Part shown: one piece after another, positions 1-11,692 of the stretch
How positions within the stretch are numbered: the stretch's first letter is position 1
Layout: the number at the start of each line of letters is the position of its first letter
Assembly (NCBI RefSeq): GCF_033807575.1
Contig: NC_084727.1
Coordinates: 1,550,001 to 1,614,000 of the forward strand
Length of the DNA: 64,000 bases
From: Cydia pomonella
Taxonomy: Eukaryota; Arthropoda; Insecta; Lepidoptera; Tortricidae
Reading direction: 5' to 3'
Position numbers and translations under genes: made by a program
The notes under the pieces: generated by a model
What the model saw: only the letters and a program-made list of their open reading frames with translations
Database searches by the model: none
What the model was told of the DNA's origin: nothing

Positions 1-343
1 CACCTTCATCCAATTTACGCAGTAACAACTCTTTTAATAGCGTAGCCTTTTTCGCAGGTCCCTTGGAAGCATGAATGTTCTGTAACTTTAACCATACATC
101 ACGCGATGTCTTACAACCTCTCAAATGTCGTAATTCGCTCGGGGTTATGGATAAAATTTGGTCAGACTTAGCTTTAGAATCGCCAATTTCCCATTTTGCT
201 GCTTCGGCTACCTCAGCTGGTTTCTTGATACTCCCATTAACGTATCCCCAGGCGTCGTTTTTTATTAACACTGCTTCAACTTGGATCTTCCATGTTTCAT
301 AATTACTCTCGTTGAGTTGATCAATTTTTACAGTACTACTCAT
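1..343 (-). CDS. copia-type gag N-terminus, partial (runs off window)
   Basis: On the minus strand an open frame starts at an ATG at 343-341 and reads to base 1 without a stop (114 codons seen). The product opens with MSSTVKIDQLNESNYETWK and continues through an acidic and tryptophan-rich stretch to a KKATLLKELL segment. This is the N-terminal Gag layout of Ty1/copia polyproteins, which package retrotransposon RNA in cytoplasmic particles. The zinc knuckle, protease, integrase and reverse transcriptase would lie to the left of the window. The frame is undamaged in the part visible. It is a different copia family from the one at 36-41 kb, whose Gag starts differently. Confidence 0.8.
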   Translation of the reverse strand, partial: MSSTVKIDQLNESNYETWKIQVEAVLIKNDAWGYVNGSIKKPAEVAEAAKWEIGDSKAKSDQILSITPSELRHLRGCKTSRDVWLKLQNIHASKGPAKKATLLKELLLRKLDEG

Positions 344-620
344 TTCCGCTGAAAATTTCTTTCTTTTACCGTTAACACTATTCTTGAATCGTGCGTAGGC
401 TACATAACCACTATGGGGAATTAACCTATCACTATTTAGCAGAGATCTATAGCACAGTTAAACTAAGAAAGTGTATACTAGAAATTTATTCAGTGTTTAC
501 ATGAGAACTGTTATTGATCGACTGACATACATAAAAGTAAACAAACAATTCATAGAACCGTTGCTACACAAATACAAATTTGACAGGGTTCCGTCTACTG
601 CCAGTACTGTGGCCCCTTAA
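344..620 (-). repeat. copia 5' leader and probable 5' LTR
   Basis: Upstream of the copia gag ATG lies a short leader. The minus-strand sequence GGTTATGTAGCC at about 399-410 resembles the primer site of copia elements, which pairs with the anticodon region of initiator Met-tRNA. The LTR would therefore start near 414 in plus-strand coordinates. Its far end is not defined because the other LTR is outside the window. No coding sequence is seen here. Confidence 0.4.
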
Positions 621-1430
621 AATAGGCGTAACCAGATTCTACAAATATCACATTAACATAATATTTCAATACAACTGAGTTGCGAGACTTGGTTTTTTTG
701 ACAAGTATTGTTTTTGATGGGATCTCATTTCTTTTTGTATTTTGTAGACAGTTCTACTTTTTTCCTTTTCGGTACCTTTTACTTATTGGATATATGTATA
801 TCTACCAGCAACGAATTTTCTTAAAGCCCTCTCTCTGACTTATGAACTATTTACAACCTTACGCACTCGTAATAAGTACGAATACGCACGTAGGTACGTT
901 TTTCGCATTAAATAATTTAATTTACACGTGTTTTCATGACGGGAATACCCATTTTTTGCTCGATTTGGCAGGGGCACTACCATGCGCCTATATTTATATG
1001 GGACTAGCTTAAACCCGCGGCTTCGCACGCAATAATAATAACTGCCGTAAAACATAATAAAACTGAAGACTTGTCTGTATGGGCTTAATTTTCTTTGCGG
1101 TCTTTTCTAGATTTTTTAGTTTTTCCTTGATTCATACACCAAACACTACTTATATTCCAAATTTGAAGCTTCTAGCTTCTTCTTTCTGCTAGAAGTGCCT
1201 TAGAATTTTGATGATCGGTGAGTCAGTGAGTGACAAAATTAAGAAATTTGACCCGTTATAATTCTTAAAATGCTGGTTCAAATTGAATGAAATTTGAAAT
1301 ATACCGTGACTTTACAATGCCTGCATGGTTACTGAAAATTTCAGTCTTCTAGTTTTATCCACAACGAAGTTACAGGGGGTCGAAAATGGTCTGAATTGCT
1401 TCGAGAAAAGGATGGTACGGCCGTGACTTT
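620..1430. other. non-coding stretch with dispersed repeat fragments
   Basis: No gene is supported. Two pieces of one repeat family can be seen. One is at about 950-1045 (GGCAGGGGCACTACCATGCG followed by the GCCCGCGGCTTCGCACGC-like motif common in lepidopteran non-LTR tails). The other is at about 1425-1475 (GGTGGGGGCACTGCCGTGCC). Short open frames here cross these repeats and are not credible. Confidence 0.4.
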
Positions 1431-2515
1431 TTTGCTCGACTTGGTGGGGGCACTGCCGTGCCCCCAGATAATGTCTAAGCTGGAAATATAAAATATTGGT
1501 TTTTTCTAGATTTAATAGCATTCCGTTTGCAGCAAACCATTGAGATATTAGTTGCATAGCAATTTAGACCTTAGAATTTAAAATTTGAAGGTTGTCAGCG
1601 CTCACCAGGATGCATGTGTCATCGGCATAAGTTATGAACTCTAAATCAGGACTAGCCGATGAGATGTCGTTTACCAGGATTAAAAGTAGGACATTTCCCA
1701 TTGTGGATCCCTGTGGTACAGCCGTATTGCCTATATTTTCTAAATTCGATTTAGTTCATAACGCATGTACTCTGTTTGCGGTTATTTAGAAAGGAGCGTA
1801 TAGTATTATAAAACTGGCCTCCAACACCATACCTAGATAATTTTTCAAGGAGCAAAGAGTGGTCGATCAGCTCGAAGGCGCGCGACAAATCGCAAAATAT
1901 AGCAGCGACTTGTCGCGCGGCATCGAGATGAGTCAGCGTCCGCGCCACGACATCGCGCGTCGCGTCAGTCGTCGACCGCCCCGCTTGATATGCATACTGT
2001 TGCGTATTTAATAAACCATTACCTATGAAATATCTCATAAGTGATGAACTCATAAGATACTCGAAAACCTTAGACATAATGGGTATTAGAGATATTGGTC
2101 GGAAACATTTCTCAAGCTCCATTTCACCCTCCCTTTATATATAGGTTGTACTTTTATAAGTTTCAATATATCTGGATAAACACCATTAAGTAGGCACTCG
2201 TTGAATAAAAGCAGGAATAATGACACGACCACTGGCGGTAGGCAGTCCAGCACGCATGTAGACATGTCGTTAATATCTTGGGATTTTTTTCGTTTAATTA
2301 TTTTAAAGGCTTTAACTATTTCAGTTAGAGTGTAGGGTTCAAACTGGAATGTAGGCACGTATATTGGTAAATAGTTATACAAATAGATAAGAGCAGAGCG
2401 ATTACACGGCTTTGCATTGTTTACATTAGTTTGTATATAGTACCGGTTCAGGCGGTCGGCGGCATCGACGGCGCGCGCGGTATCGCTCTCACCAGCTGTT
2501 TTAGAAATAATATGG
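1430..2515 (-). pseudogene. LINE (non-LTR) reverse transcriptase, broken
   Basis: Minus-strand translation gives the central part of a non-LTR reverse transcriptase in pieces. In order they are a KKSQDINDMS block, FRPISLIPIMSKVFE, an AIFCDLSRAFELIDH block (the first catalytic Asp region), VPQGSTMGN, and ITYADDTCI (the YADD catalytic box). A thumb start, ISQWFAANGMLLNLEKT, ends near 1430. A frameshift near 2110 separates the first two blocks, and another frame change with a stop lies around 1750 and 1560. No endonuclease is present. The right edge at about 2515 abuts the BEL fragment, so one inserted into or recombined with the other. The element is dead. It would have copied its own RNA at a nicked target. 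Confidence 0.8.
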
Positions 2516-2516
2516 T

Positions 2517-4076
2517 CCTAGGTTCCTAAAGCGTGATGCTTCGACGTGGCCGCAGAATCCGTGTACAGAAGTTCCTAATTTAACGGAGGTTCGAACAGAA
2601 ATAACCTTGTCCGCTTGCATTCAAGACGAGACTTTCATTGACTTTGCACGATTTTCAAACTTCTTACGGCTAAAACGCGCCGTAGGTTACGTTTTGCGCT
2701 TCATATCGGCTTGTAAAGGGATGGCAGTAACTACTCAATATTTAAACGGTGTAGAATTAAAAAACGCATTAAACCTCCTGATAAAAATATCACAAGCCGA
2801 ATCATTACCTGAGTATAAACTACTATTAAAATCTCAAACTTTACCTAAGGGTAGAAAATTCAATAATGCGCGTTGGTGGTCGCCTTGCAAACTCGAAATT
2901 TCCATATGAGCAAAAGCATCCCATCATCTTACAGTGCTACTACTACTGCTTTTCTATTTCGAGCATAAGCATTTATTACATGCACCACCACAGCTATTAT
3001 TAGCCACTATTACAGAGCGATACTGGCCGATAGGAGGACGCAATTTGGCTAAGTTGTGTTACAGACAGTGCGTCCTATGTATCCGAATGAAGGGACGCGT
3101 ACTTAGCCCTTTGATGGGTAATTTACCTAAAACTCGGTTGTCCATGTCCCCCGAAGGCCACGTATTCGTCAATGTAGGCATAGACTATGCAGGTCCTATC
3201 AACTCAGCTAGTCGTCAGGGAAGAGGTTGTAGGATAGTAAAGGTGTACATCGCCATATTCATATGCTTTACAACGACTGCCATACATTTAGAGTTGGTTG
3301 GTTACCTAACAAGCAATAATTACTTGATGGCTTTGAATAGATTTATGTCGCGCAGAGGTAAGCCCGCTAATATCTACTCAGATAATGGGACCTCGTTTGT
3401 TGGCGCATACAACGAATTGTCAAAGTTCCTCAAATCCAATTGCAATTCTATTGCCGAAAGTGCGTCCAATGTAGAAACGAACTTTCATTTTTTGCCAGCT
3501 TACGCGCCACACTTTGGTGGTCTCTGGGAAGCGGGTGTAAAGTCAACAAAACATCACTTAAACAGAGTGCTGGGCAATTCTAATCTTACATACGAGCAAC
3601 TTAATACTACTCTGATTAGGATTGAGGCAATTTTAAATTCTCGGCCACTCACAGCTCTGTCTACGGAACCCGACGACCTGTTGCCGCTAACTCCTGGACA
3701 CTTCCTCATCGGCCGTCCACTGACCGCGCTGCCAGCTCCTGACTACCGAAACCACTCCTATAACTATTTAACGCGCTTCCAATGGGTAGAACAACTGCGC
3801 CAGCACTTTTGGACTCGTTGGAGCAAGGAATATATCTCGGATCTGCAGCAAAGGGTCAAATGGCAAACGGCCGGAGACTCTTTATCCCAGAATACTCTGG
3901 TTCTTCTAAAAGAAGATAATCTTCCCCCTTTGAAGTGGAGGCTGGGCCGCATCGTTGCAGTTTTCCCTGGACGAGATGGAATCAATCGCGTCGCCGATGT
4001 GCGCACTGCTAATGGAGTCGTCAGAAGGGCATTCTCCAAGATATGTCCATTGCTGAATGCTGATGTTCCAACATAA
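2517..4076 (+). pseudogene. BEL/Pao pol 3' part: connector, integrase, DUF5641-like end
   Basis: The frame opens with a STWPQNPCTEVPNLTEVRTE-like segment typical of BEL/Pao pol between RNase H and integrase. It then gives an RLKRAVGYVLRFISACK block, an H2C2 zinc-binding region (HLLHAPPQ, later CVLCIR), and an integrase core with GIDYAGP, IYSDNGTSF and the PHFGGLWEAGVKS glutamate region. A C-terminal domain follows, with PLTPGHFLIGRPL and FWTRWSKEYISDLQ, ending at a TAA at 4074-4076. Between about 2885 and 2930 the frame slips and returns with a TGA in the main frame, so the gene is broken. The protease, reverse transcriptase and RNase H are missing to the left. In life the enzyme would insert element cDNA into the genome. 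Confidence 0.88.
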
Positions 4077-4103
4077 AAGGCCAGCTTTCAGCGCGCGGGG
4101 GCA

Positions 4104-4368
4104 TGTTCGAGAATGCAGAAGCATAGCGCCTGAGCCTGACAAAAACATCTCTGCAAATCCGCCCGCACTCCTGTGCGCTTCAACTTATTATAATAGGATT
4201 TTTTAGTTTTAAGCACTTACACGTAAGCTTTTGTACCGACTGGTAATAAAATAGCCATGTCCTAAATTAAATTACGCTAGTTTCCTTCCTCCTGAAAGAT
4301 CCAAACACTCAGTATTGTGTACAACTGCCGTACCTGAGAAGCATAACTGCCATTTTCACAATTTTACA
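4104..4368 (+). repeat. BEL/Pao 3' LTR (single copy)
   Basis: After the BEL stop codon and a GCGCGCGGGGGCA stretch that could serve as polypurine tract, a block begins TGTTCGAGAATG and ends ATTTTACA, about 265 bp. It contains an AATAAA near 4240. The TG...CA ends and the position behind the integrase support a 3' LTR. No 5' partner exists in the window, so the ends are inferred. Confidence 0.5.
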
Positions 4369-4637
4369 GGAGAAGCGATTTTGTGTCAAAATAATGCCAG
4401 TGCGATGTTTGGGATGGCTTAAAATGAAACTAATCAAGTTTGAATAACATAAAGCATTTTTATTATTCGTAAGTTTAATTATCTGAGATCAACATTAATA
4501 ACAAAGGGAGATCAATCACTTATTCTAAGTAATATTTTTTGCTATAAAACAAAAAAACTAGGTCACATACCGTGTTCTGCTTCTAACAAAAAAATCAAAA
4601 ACCTGTTTTATGATAAAAATACAAAAGGCACCCTTTC
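4369..4637. other. short unassigned AT-rich spacer
   Basis: I see no gene, repeat copy or regulatory signal in these 270 bases. They are the left flank into which the giant LTR element inserted. Confidence 0.5.
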
Positions 4638-4641
4638 ATAC
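4638..4641. repeat. target-site duplication ATAC, left of giant LTR element
   Basis: ATAC lies directly before the TGTGACTAG start of the left LTR. The same four bases lie directly after the AAGTTACA end of the right LTR. Confidence 0.8.
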
Positions 4642-5450
4642 TGTGACTAGCCATATGCCTATTGCGTAATATTAGCCTCGATTTTATATTAAAATAACGA
4701 AATACCTTGTAAAAACAAGTCCTCTTCATTTGCATTTTTCATTCTTAATTTCACTGCGTATTCTGACAATTACGACTTGAAGGACACGATTCCGTATTTC
4801 ACCACTTGTGATGACAATTAAATACGTAAAATACAGTAAAGATTCATTATTTTGGGTTATATCAATGCGGGAAAATAATAAATAATATTAAGATCGCTAG
4901 TTGTTACCTGGTATTAGTTTTCTTTGAAAACAATATTTGTAGTCTTACATGCATGTAAAATGTATAAGTATTGGTACAAAAAACATTGACTTACTTAATA
5001 ATAAACATAAAATATTTCAATACAGGCGTTATTTTCAGAAAACAAAACTATAATACCTGAAATTAAATAATGGTGTTAGCATATTCATGTTTGACAGGTT
5101 TTGGAACGATCCTTTTTTTATCGATTGTTTTGGTCTACTTAAACCGACTATTAAGCAAATGCTGTCATTGTGAGCGTAAATGACATTGTGTGCGTGAACA
5201 AGGTAGTGTGCGTAAACGTCATTGAAATTATCTCCGTCTTTCTCTGAGCCGTGTATGCGAAAGAGACACAGTTTATAATTGGCATTAATGTGAACGTTAT
5301 TGTACAGGGAGTATGGATTGGTAAATAAGATGTAACTTATGACCTTTCTTCATGAATCGTATGTCGTTACGTGCCGCGAAGCGAACAACCTCTTCTCTGA
5401 TTTTGATGCCCTGGTACATCAAAGCTAGAACTACGTCATAAATCTTCACC

Positions 5451-5590
5451 TGTCGTCATTGTGTCGCTATTATGTCGCTATATTGTCGCTAGTCGCCAAT
5501 GTGTCGTCATTGTGTCGCTATTGTGTCGCTATATTGTCGCCAGTCGCTGTTATGTCGCTATTTTGTCGCCAGTCGCTAATATGTCGCTAC
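5451..5590 (+). promoter_or_regulatory. array of 14 GTCG-core motifs upstream of LTR TATA box
   Basis: GTCG occurs 14 times in 140 bases, mostly as TGTCGCTAT or GTCGCCA, spaced about 7 to 12 bases apart. The array ends eight bases before the TATA box. Such clustering directly upstream of a core promoter suggests a binding-site array acting as enhancer or silencer. The factor is unknown. Confidence 0.55.
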
Positions 5591-5597
5591 TAAAGAG

Positions 5598-5678
5598 TAT
5601 AAAAGGGCCGGAAAGTACGGTGGGAGGGGATTCATTCTTCGACTATCAGACTAGCAGTATCTCTGGCTTTGAGTAAGT
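5598..5678 (+). promoter_or_regulatory. LTR core promoter with TATA, initiator and splice donor
   Basis: TATAAAAG lies at 5598-5605. A TCATTC initiator-like sequence places a start near 5634, somewhat farther than the usual 30 bases. GTAAGT at 5673-5678 would give a first exon of about 39 bases. Start site and splicing are inferred from motifs only. Confidence 0.5.
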
Positions 5679-8078
5679 CAAGTTTCTCTACTATTCTTTC
5701 TATTTGTTTGTGTTTGCTGGGAATTATCCTGGTGAATTTAAACTTGTAAGATTATGTCTGTGTTTGGCATTGCGGGGACAATGTTGTCGTAATGCTAAGC
5801 TTAGGCTATGGTGGAGATTCTTTACTTCCTTATTTGTGTTACTGTATTGTGAGTTTTTTGTTAGTAAAATTTAACTTTGTTATTTTACTATCTTTCTATG
5901 AGGTTAGTTTGTTATTTTATAAAGCCAGATCACTGTTTGGACTAACAGTTTGTCCATCTAAGCAGCTTCTCCCTAACGGTGACAAATTGCAGCTGTTTAG
6001 AAGTCTTTTGCTCCAGGTTGAGAGGACTTGGCGTCTCTTCTTTACCAACATAAGAGGCGAGCATACTCTCACTAGTCTCAAAGTCCAGCTGTTAGATGAA
6101 TGTGAGGGCATCACGTGCGTGCCATTGGGAGTAATCCCTACTCACTGAAGTCTGCAGTAATTGAGGCTAGGTCCCGTATTAAATATATTTATATATTTCG
6201 GTACCCTGGTTCGTGCTTGTGCTGGTTGCAGGGAAAACTTCTGTCGTGATTGATACCAAACACAAACAAAGTCTTAGTCATGGCAGCGTTTCCCATGTGG
6301 CTAGTACGGGTGTGGGCTGGGTTGCCGATGTTTTTATATACATGCTAGGGCGGTCTATTCTCATCCACCGTGCCCACGTGGCGATGAGGAGGGGGCCAAT
6401 CACACAGACACTAGGGTTTGCTATACCTCGGTTTTGTCGGCCGAATGCTTACAGCTTAGATTTAGGGATACACTTGTGTATGTTCCAAACCACTAGATCA
6501 ATGGTAAGTACGATCTGTGTTCTGGACATACTAGATTAGGGACTAAGGGCAGGAATAGGGTAGAGTCACACACACTGTTATAGGGTCTCTCTTAGGTTTG
6601 GTCTATAAAGTTGATTGGTTGTTGACGTGAAGCTATGGTTTTATATCTTGTACTAATGCTAATATTAAGTGAAATATTGGTAATGGAGTCTAATTGCCTA
6701 AATCTTCCAGACTGTTACTTATCCTGAGTGGAAAATTGAAGGTTATCTGTGAAATCTTATATCTATTTATTTTCATTTCTGGGTTTTTTTGGTGTAGAGA
6801 CGAAGTACCGAGTATTGTGCTCAGGTTTTAAGGTATTTACAAAATCAAATCTTAAATATCAAGTTGGGTTTAGGAACACAGACTATTCTAAGATTAAAGA
6901 ATGGTTTGTTTTAGAGACCCTTTGGCAGGCGAGCGCAGTCCATTGGAATCTTTGAGTGGAATAATGCTCACCTTGATATTTCGATCTCATAAAGTACAAT
7001 AATGAGCTAAACTTGTACTTCGTTTATACATTTGAAAGGCCTGGGAATTCAGCCTTCCTAAGAGCTATGGGGATTGGGTAATGGCTTAGTAGCCTTAGTT
7101 TTTGGATATGAAAAAGATAAGTAAATGGTGTCTGACGAATACTTATCGCTTCTCTTCGTCAGCCCCTAGGATTGCATAGGTTTCGAAGCGTTGGTCATAG
7201 CCCGTCTGGCTAATAAAATAGGAGTAGGTGGCCCGATTGATATTGCTAATCGGAGTAAGAGTCTTCAGACCTGCATCTAGCATTAGAGGCAGCACGTGTG
7301 AATAATTCACACCTCGTTTAGAAGATGATAGGCTTGATAGGTAATAATATTTAATCTTAATATAATAGTGTGTAAATGGGCTTAACCCAGGAGTGCTGCT
7401 TCAATGTTACCCCGAAGACTTAATAGGAGTAGCAGGATTATATCAAAAATATTTTTATATTTATATTATCATATATGCTGCAATACTATTTTTATATTAT
7501 CTTACATGCTGCATTACTTTTCTAACGATTTAATATAAGCATATTTTAAATTACTTCAAAAATCACATTGACGTTTCTGTATTTGTAACTTAAGGTTACA
7601 CCCGACGCCAACGACTCGCGCGTGTGGGCGGAGCCTATGTCCTTAACCATGACATTGCTCATAACTTTTAGTTTATTATACCTATATTTTCTCTCTACTC
7701 ATAAGGTGTTTTACTTAATATAAAAATGGTTTAGAGTAACTTAGTTTTACGGTGTTTTGCTGGAGGTGGAATCTTAACATAATATCTTCAAATTATTTCC
7801 TATTATCGTAATAAATTATGTAGTACAGTAAATATCAGTTCCTTTACAATTAGGTAATAAATAATTAGGTAGAATCAGAGTCCAAGATTTAGTTGTTACT
7901 CATTAAAGAATTAGGGTTCCGCGGTTCACTTCGAGGGGTCCTAACCTTAACTAGACGATCACTTGGCCAAATTATTGTTAAGGTAAAATTATTATTGGGG
8001 TAAAATTATGGGAGTAGAATTTAAGGGTGGTATCAGCTTAAGGTGGGGTAGATTGTTGGGTAGGGAGGGGAAGTTACA

Positions 8079-8105
8079 TTTTGGTGAGCCGCGACGCAGG
8101 ATTTA
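8079..8105 (+). other. primer-binding-site-like sequence of giant element
   Basis: Three T residues after the LTR, TGGTGAGCCGCGACG begins at 8082. TGG is the complement of a tRNA CCA end, and the sequence resembles the arginine-tRNA type sites of some insect gypsy-group elements with one extra base. I cannot name the tRNA with confidence. Confidence 0.45.
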
Positions 8106-8144
8106 TTTTACCTGGTTTACTATGGTTTTTCAAGATATATTTAT

Positions 8145-8273
8145 GTAAAAGTAGCCATTCAGGCTACATTTTGGTAGGCCGTGTCCAGTATGCAGCGTAA
8201 CCTCGATGGTTATATTTTAGTGGAATCGACACCAAGGATAGAAAGTAAAAGTAGCCATTCAGGCTACATTTTG
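8145..8273 (+). other. two identical leader stem-loops 100 bp apart
   Basis: GTAGCC-ATTCA-GGCTAC (six-base perfect stem, five-base loop) occurs at 8151-8167 and 8251-8267. Each sits inside a 29-base direct repeat and each is followed by TACATTTTG, the same string that marks the LTR/primer-site junction. Paired hairpins just downstream of a primer site are where retroelements keep dimerisation and packaging signals, so that role is plausible but unproven. Confidence 0.55.
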
Positions 8274-8279
8274 TTGCCG

Positions 8280-10700
8280 TGAGAGCGGAGTGGGTACACT
8301 GAATTTTGGACTCTGTTTTATTGTGTTTTAAATAAAAGTCATAAAATCTAACGTTTATTTTTCAGACTGTTATTATGTACAAAAAAAAATCCTTAGAGTT
8401 ATTGTCTACTTAATAAATAAATTCTTATAGTTATTTTCTACATAATAAGTATATCAGTCTTCTTTACTCGTTTTCTTATCGCCGTTGTTAGGGGATTCAT
8501 TTTATATTTAAGACGTGTCATCACAAAATAATCAATTATAATTTCATCTTCTTGCGTCTTGATACCTGAAAAATAATAATAGCAAAATTAAAACCTATGT
8601 AGTATAACTTTAGTACATACAACGACTATCTTAAGCGTAAATAATCATACTTGTTCCTTTCGCGTCATAGATTTGTTAAGTAATTATATTTATAGCAGGG
8701 ACCAATAACAATAATGAAATAAATAAATAAATATTTTCAAGTCAGTCTTTCACATATCGACCGTGTCTCAAATAGGCAAAGTTTGTGCTATAGGTACTAG
8801 GCGGCGTAGTGTATATTTTCTATGGATAAGTACATACTTAAAACTTAGATAAATAGATAATATCCATGATTTATGAACGCATATTCGTGGTAGACCCGCA
8901 ACGCATATGCGCAGTAGACGTGCAATTGGATGCTTTTGTTAGGCAGCTTTCATAGGAAGGGTCGCTACCTAGTAAGCTAGGAGGCTAGTGCCAATAGTCT
9001 AGACATAAGATAACATTACCTAAGTCTACCTAGGATGCGGCTAGGTATAGCCTAGATAAGACACAGGTCTGTTAGAAGTTGTGCTTTACTCGAAAAATCA
9101 TGGGGGCGTGAAATAGTTCATTTCACGTAATTTTCTAAAAATATTAAGGAACAGGGGGCGTATTCCGCATCTTTCTTACTTTTCTATCTTATATGCCGGC
9201 AATCCCTCTGGGTTTGTGATCGCTCGACTTACGATTGGGCGATTTGTTTGAAATTTGCTTTCTATATCATATAAATAGCTACGCGCATGTGATAATATAG
9301 GAGTTCGACTGTTATTAGAGAGTTTATAAACTCATAAAATATCATCCTATAAGCTACAGATCGGATAATAAAGTTCATGCATTATCTGACGGTTAAGCAC
9401 AGCCTTGTCACTCATAGAATAGTAGCAACAAACAGTTAATTCTGTTAGGTACAATTAATCTGTATAAACGTGGGTCTAAGTGACAACCACACATATGTTA
9501 GGACTATGTTTGGTTTGATTATTTTATGTGAACATCATACATTAGTTACTGTAGGATAATCATGTATATATGTATGAGCTAGGGATCTGATTAAGTACAG
9601 TTGACAGAGTTATTTACCACACATGTTAGGACATTTAGACTAGGAAAGCAAACAGTCATAGTACGTCATATAATAATTATTAGAAGATTAGTAGTACATA
9701 CACATATGTATGAGAATTTAGCTACATAGGCCTTCTTCAGAACCCTCACTATATTTATTAAGAATAGCAGTGAAATATGTGCATAGTTACTATCTACAGT
9801 CATTGCTATTATTTACTAGGGCCTGTACGAGTGCTTTGTTTTTCATGAAAATCGACCGAGATATGTAATGCGTTGTTGCCCTGACTAACGGCGCACATAC
9901 AAAAACATACTTATTTGTAGTATAAAAGTATATTAGACATAGGTTGACTTAGGATTACAGTACTGATCTGTTGACGGTACTTTTCCATCATATTCTGACT
10001 ACGGTCGAATAATAGTACATGATTGGTTAAGTTAGCATACTAAGTACCTAACATAAAAGAAGATCTTGAGTGTCATTTTCCCTATAAGTAGTATTCAATG
10101 TAGACCACTGCTGTTGTGGGTGCAGGTTTCTAGAAATAGAGCCGTGGAACAGGAACTTTGAAGTGGCAGTAGACAGCAGCCATTGTTACAGCAAAAGTTG
10201 TGAAATAAAATTATTGAACAGGAGTCTGGAGTAGTGTGGTCCTTCGTAATCTGAAATAAATAGGCAAGCATTAGAAAAAACTGTTAAAATTAAAGAGGAA
10301 TAGGTAGCGTTATATTTTCCTTTTTGAGGGTCAATTTTAGTTAGGCTTTATATCAACAACTTTCTTAAGGCATCCATTCGCGGGGGCGCGTTTTTATTGT
10401 AAGTACATAAAAGGATATATAAACACATTTTATAGAAATATTAGGGTTCATAATGTAAAAATAGGTGCTACTTAAATGTTCCAAATAAAATAATTCTAAA
10501 AAGTTTGAAAATCTTTGCCTTGCAGGACATACTTCCATAACACAAATAAGCTAAGCTAAGTCAAATTAGTCAATAGAATTAGAATAGGTTATGTGAGGCT
10601 AAGCACATACTTAATTTCTCTGCTCTTTCATTGGGAACTCATCACTTAGGTTTTTAAAAAAAAAAAAAATATTAGTGTCAGTCATAAGTCAAGAGGTCCA
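8280..10700. other. giant element interior, left part, non-coding
   Basis: Apart from the antisense 3' exon (8335-8565) and a possible exon at about 10096-10250, no gene is seen. The stretch is AT-rich with no long open frame and no match to the other repeats of this window. Confidence 0.5.
8335..8565 (-). other. candidate terminal antisense exon with poly(A) signal
   Basis: The acceptor is a pyrimidine-rich stretch ending TTTTTCAG directly before base 8565. One phase stays open for 42 codons with a very basic end (IRKRVKKTD) before a TAG. AATAAA lies at 8359-8354, with cleavage expected some 20 bases further. Whether the 42 codons are translated is unknown. Confidence 0.42.
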
Positions 10701-10748
10701 TGCATAACATTACATTTTGTACAATTTATTACAAAAAGAAAAAAATAC

Positions 10749-10832
10749 CTTTCAGAAATAGAAGCATTCCATAGTGTGTATTTTGAGGCTAGACGTAATG
10801 ACTCTGCGGGGCACTGTTAGTTCTCCGGAACA
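10749..10832 (-). other. candidate antisense exon, 84 nt
   Basis: Preceded by CAATTTCAG and followed by GTATTTTT after CTGAAAG. One phase is open until a TGA just before the donor. The end of the block resembles the 10250 block (GCTTCTATTTCT against GGCTCTATTTCT). Confidence 0.35.
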
Positions 10833-11070
10833 CTGAAATTGAAAATGTTTAGCTTAAGTATGGTATATTTAAGAAAACTTATTTTTATGTCTCTTTAAAG
10901 GGTTTTATTTTCTACTATAAGATACTTCACATACATCACAGTTCAGAAAAAGGAAGACTAAACAGTTCAGATTTCTTTGTGACAAATGAAGAAAATTAAG
11001 TTGCTTATTTTACTAAGTAGGCTTAAGTCTGAAGATAGCTTTTCAAGGTGGCATTGGTTACTACACTTAC

Positions 11071-11199
11071 TTGAAAATTGTGGTAAGACATGGAGAAACA
11101 GGAATCATGAAAATAACCATAGATATTTCCTTCGTTTGGCTTAAGTTTAACTGACTGCTGGGTGAACTAACGGCCAGGTATCAGGAAACCATTCTGTTG
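11071..11199 (-). other. candidate antisense exon, 129 nt
   Basis: Preceded by AAATTTTCAG and followed by GTAAGTGTAG. Same length as the neighbouring block at 11564-11692 and similar near its 3' end (TTTTCATG shared, then CAA/GTAAGT). All three frames contain stops. Confidence 0.42.
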
Positions 11200-11563
11200 C
11201 TGAAAATTTAAACATATGTATATTGTACATTTTATTGCATTAAGTAGGATATTTGAGACCGATAAAAATAAATGAGTAGATAGCAAACATCAAAATGACC
11301 AATTCAATGTACTGCGCATGGTCAATGTTCAAAATAACACTGTAATAGGATTTGTACAAAAGTCAGTCTGAAATTATATAAACTTGAGGATAGCTATTTA
11401 TAAGTATTATTTAAACTAGAAAGGTTTTAATATATAAAAAAAAAAATTTTTTAGTAGGTACTAAAAAAAATTTAAAGCGAGAAAGTTTTTTCTAAAATTT
11501 CTGTTTTTAAGTAGGATTAAGAAAAAAACCTTTTCCTTTTAGTGACATAGTTGTTGAACTTAC

Positions 11564-11692
11564 TTGGAGATTATCGAGAGACTCGGAAAAGTCCATGAAA
11601 ACAGCAAACGGAAATTTGCTCCGCTCGGCTTAAACATCACCAAACACTAGGTATGGGTATATATAGGCAGCCATCAGACTTGTCTCTGTTTC
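11564..11692 (-). other. candidate antisense exon, 129 nt
   Basis: Preceded by TTAATTTTTCAG and followed by GTAAGTTC. One phase near the 3' end reads SESLDNLQ, similar to DESLHNLKE at the same place in the 12063-12193 block. This suggests these blocks are diverged duplicates that may once have been coding. Confidence 0.42.

Larger units (their letters stand above)
4642..8078 (+). repeat. 5' LTR of giant element (3437 bp)
   Basis: Starts TGTGACTAG, ends AAGTTACA. It holds an upstream GTCG-rich array, a TATA box with a plausible start site near 5634 and a splice-donor-like GTAAGT at 5673. About 2.4 kb lies downstream of that start, so the R plus U5 part would be unusually long. Open frames inside (such as 5792-6148, 118 codons) match no family I recognise and have no coding signature. 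I do not call them genes. Confidence 0.88.

Noticed and set aside
5792..6148. 118-codon open frame repeated in both giant LTRs as a possible LTR-encoded protein
   Set aside because: Identity between copies only reflects the identical LTRs. No domain, no codon signature and no conserved start context. Frames of this size occur by chance in 3.4 kb.
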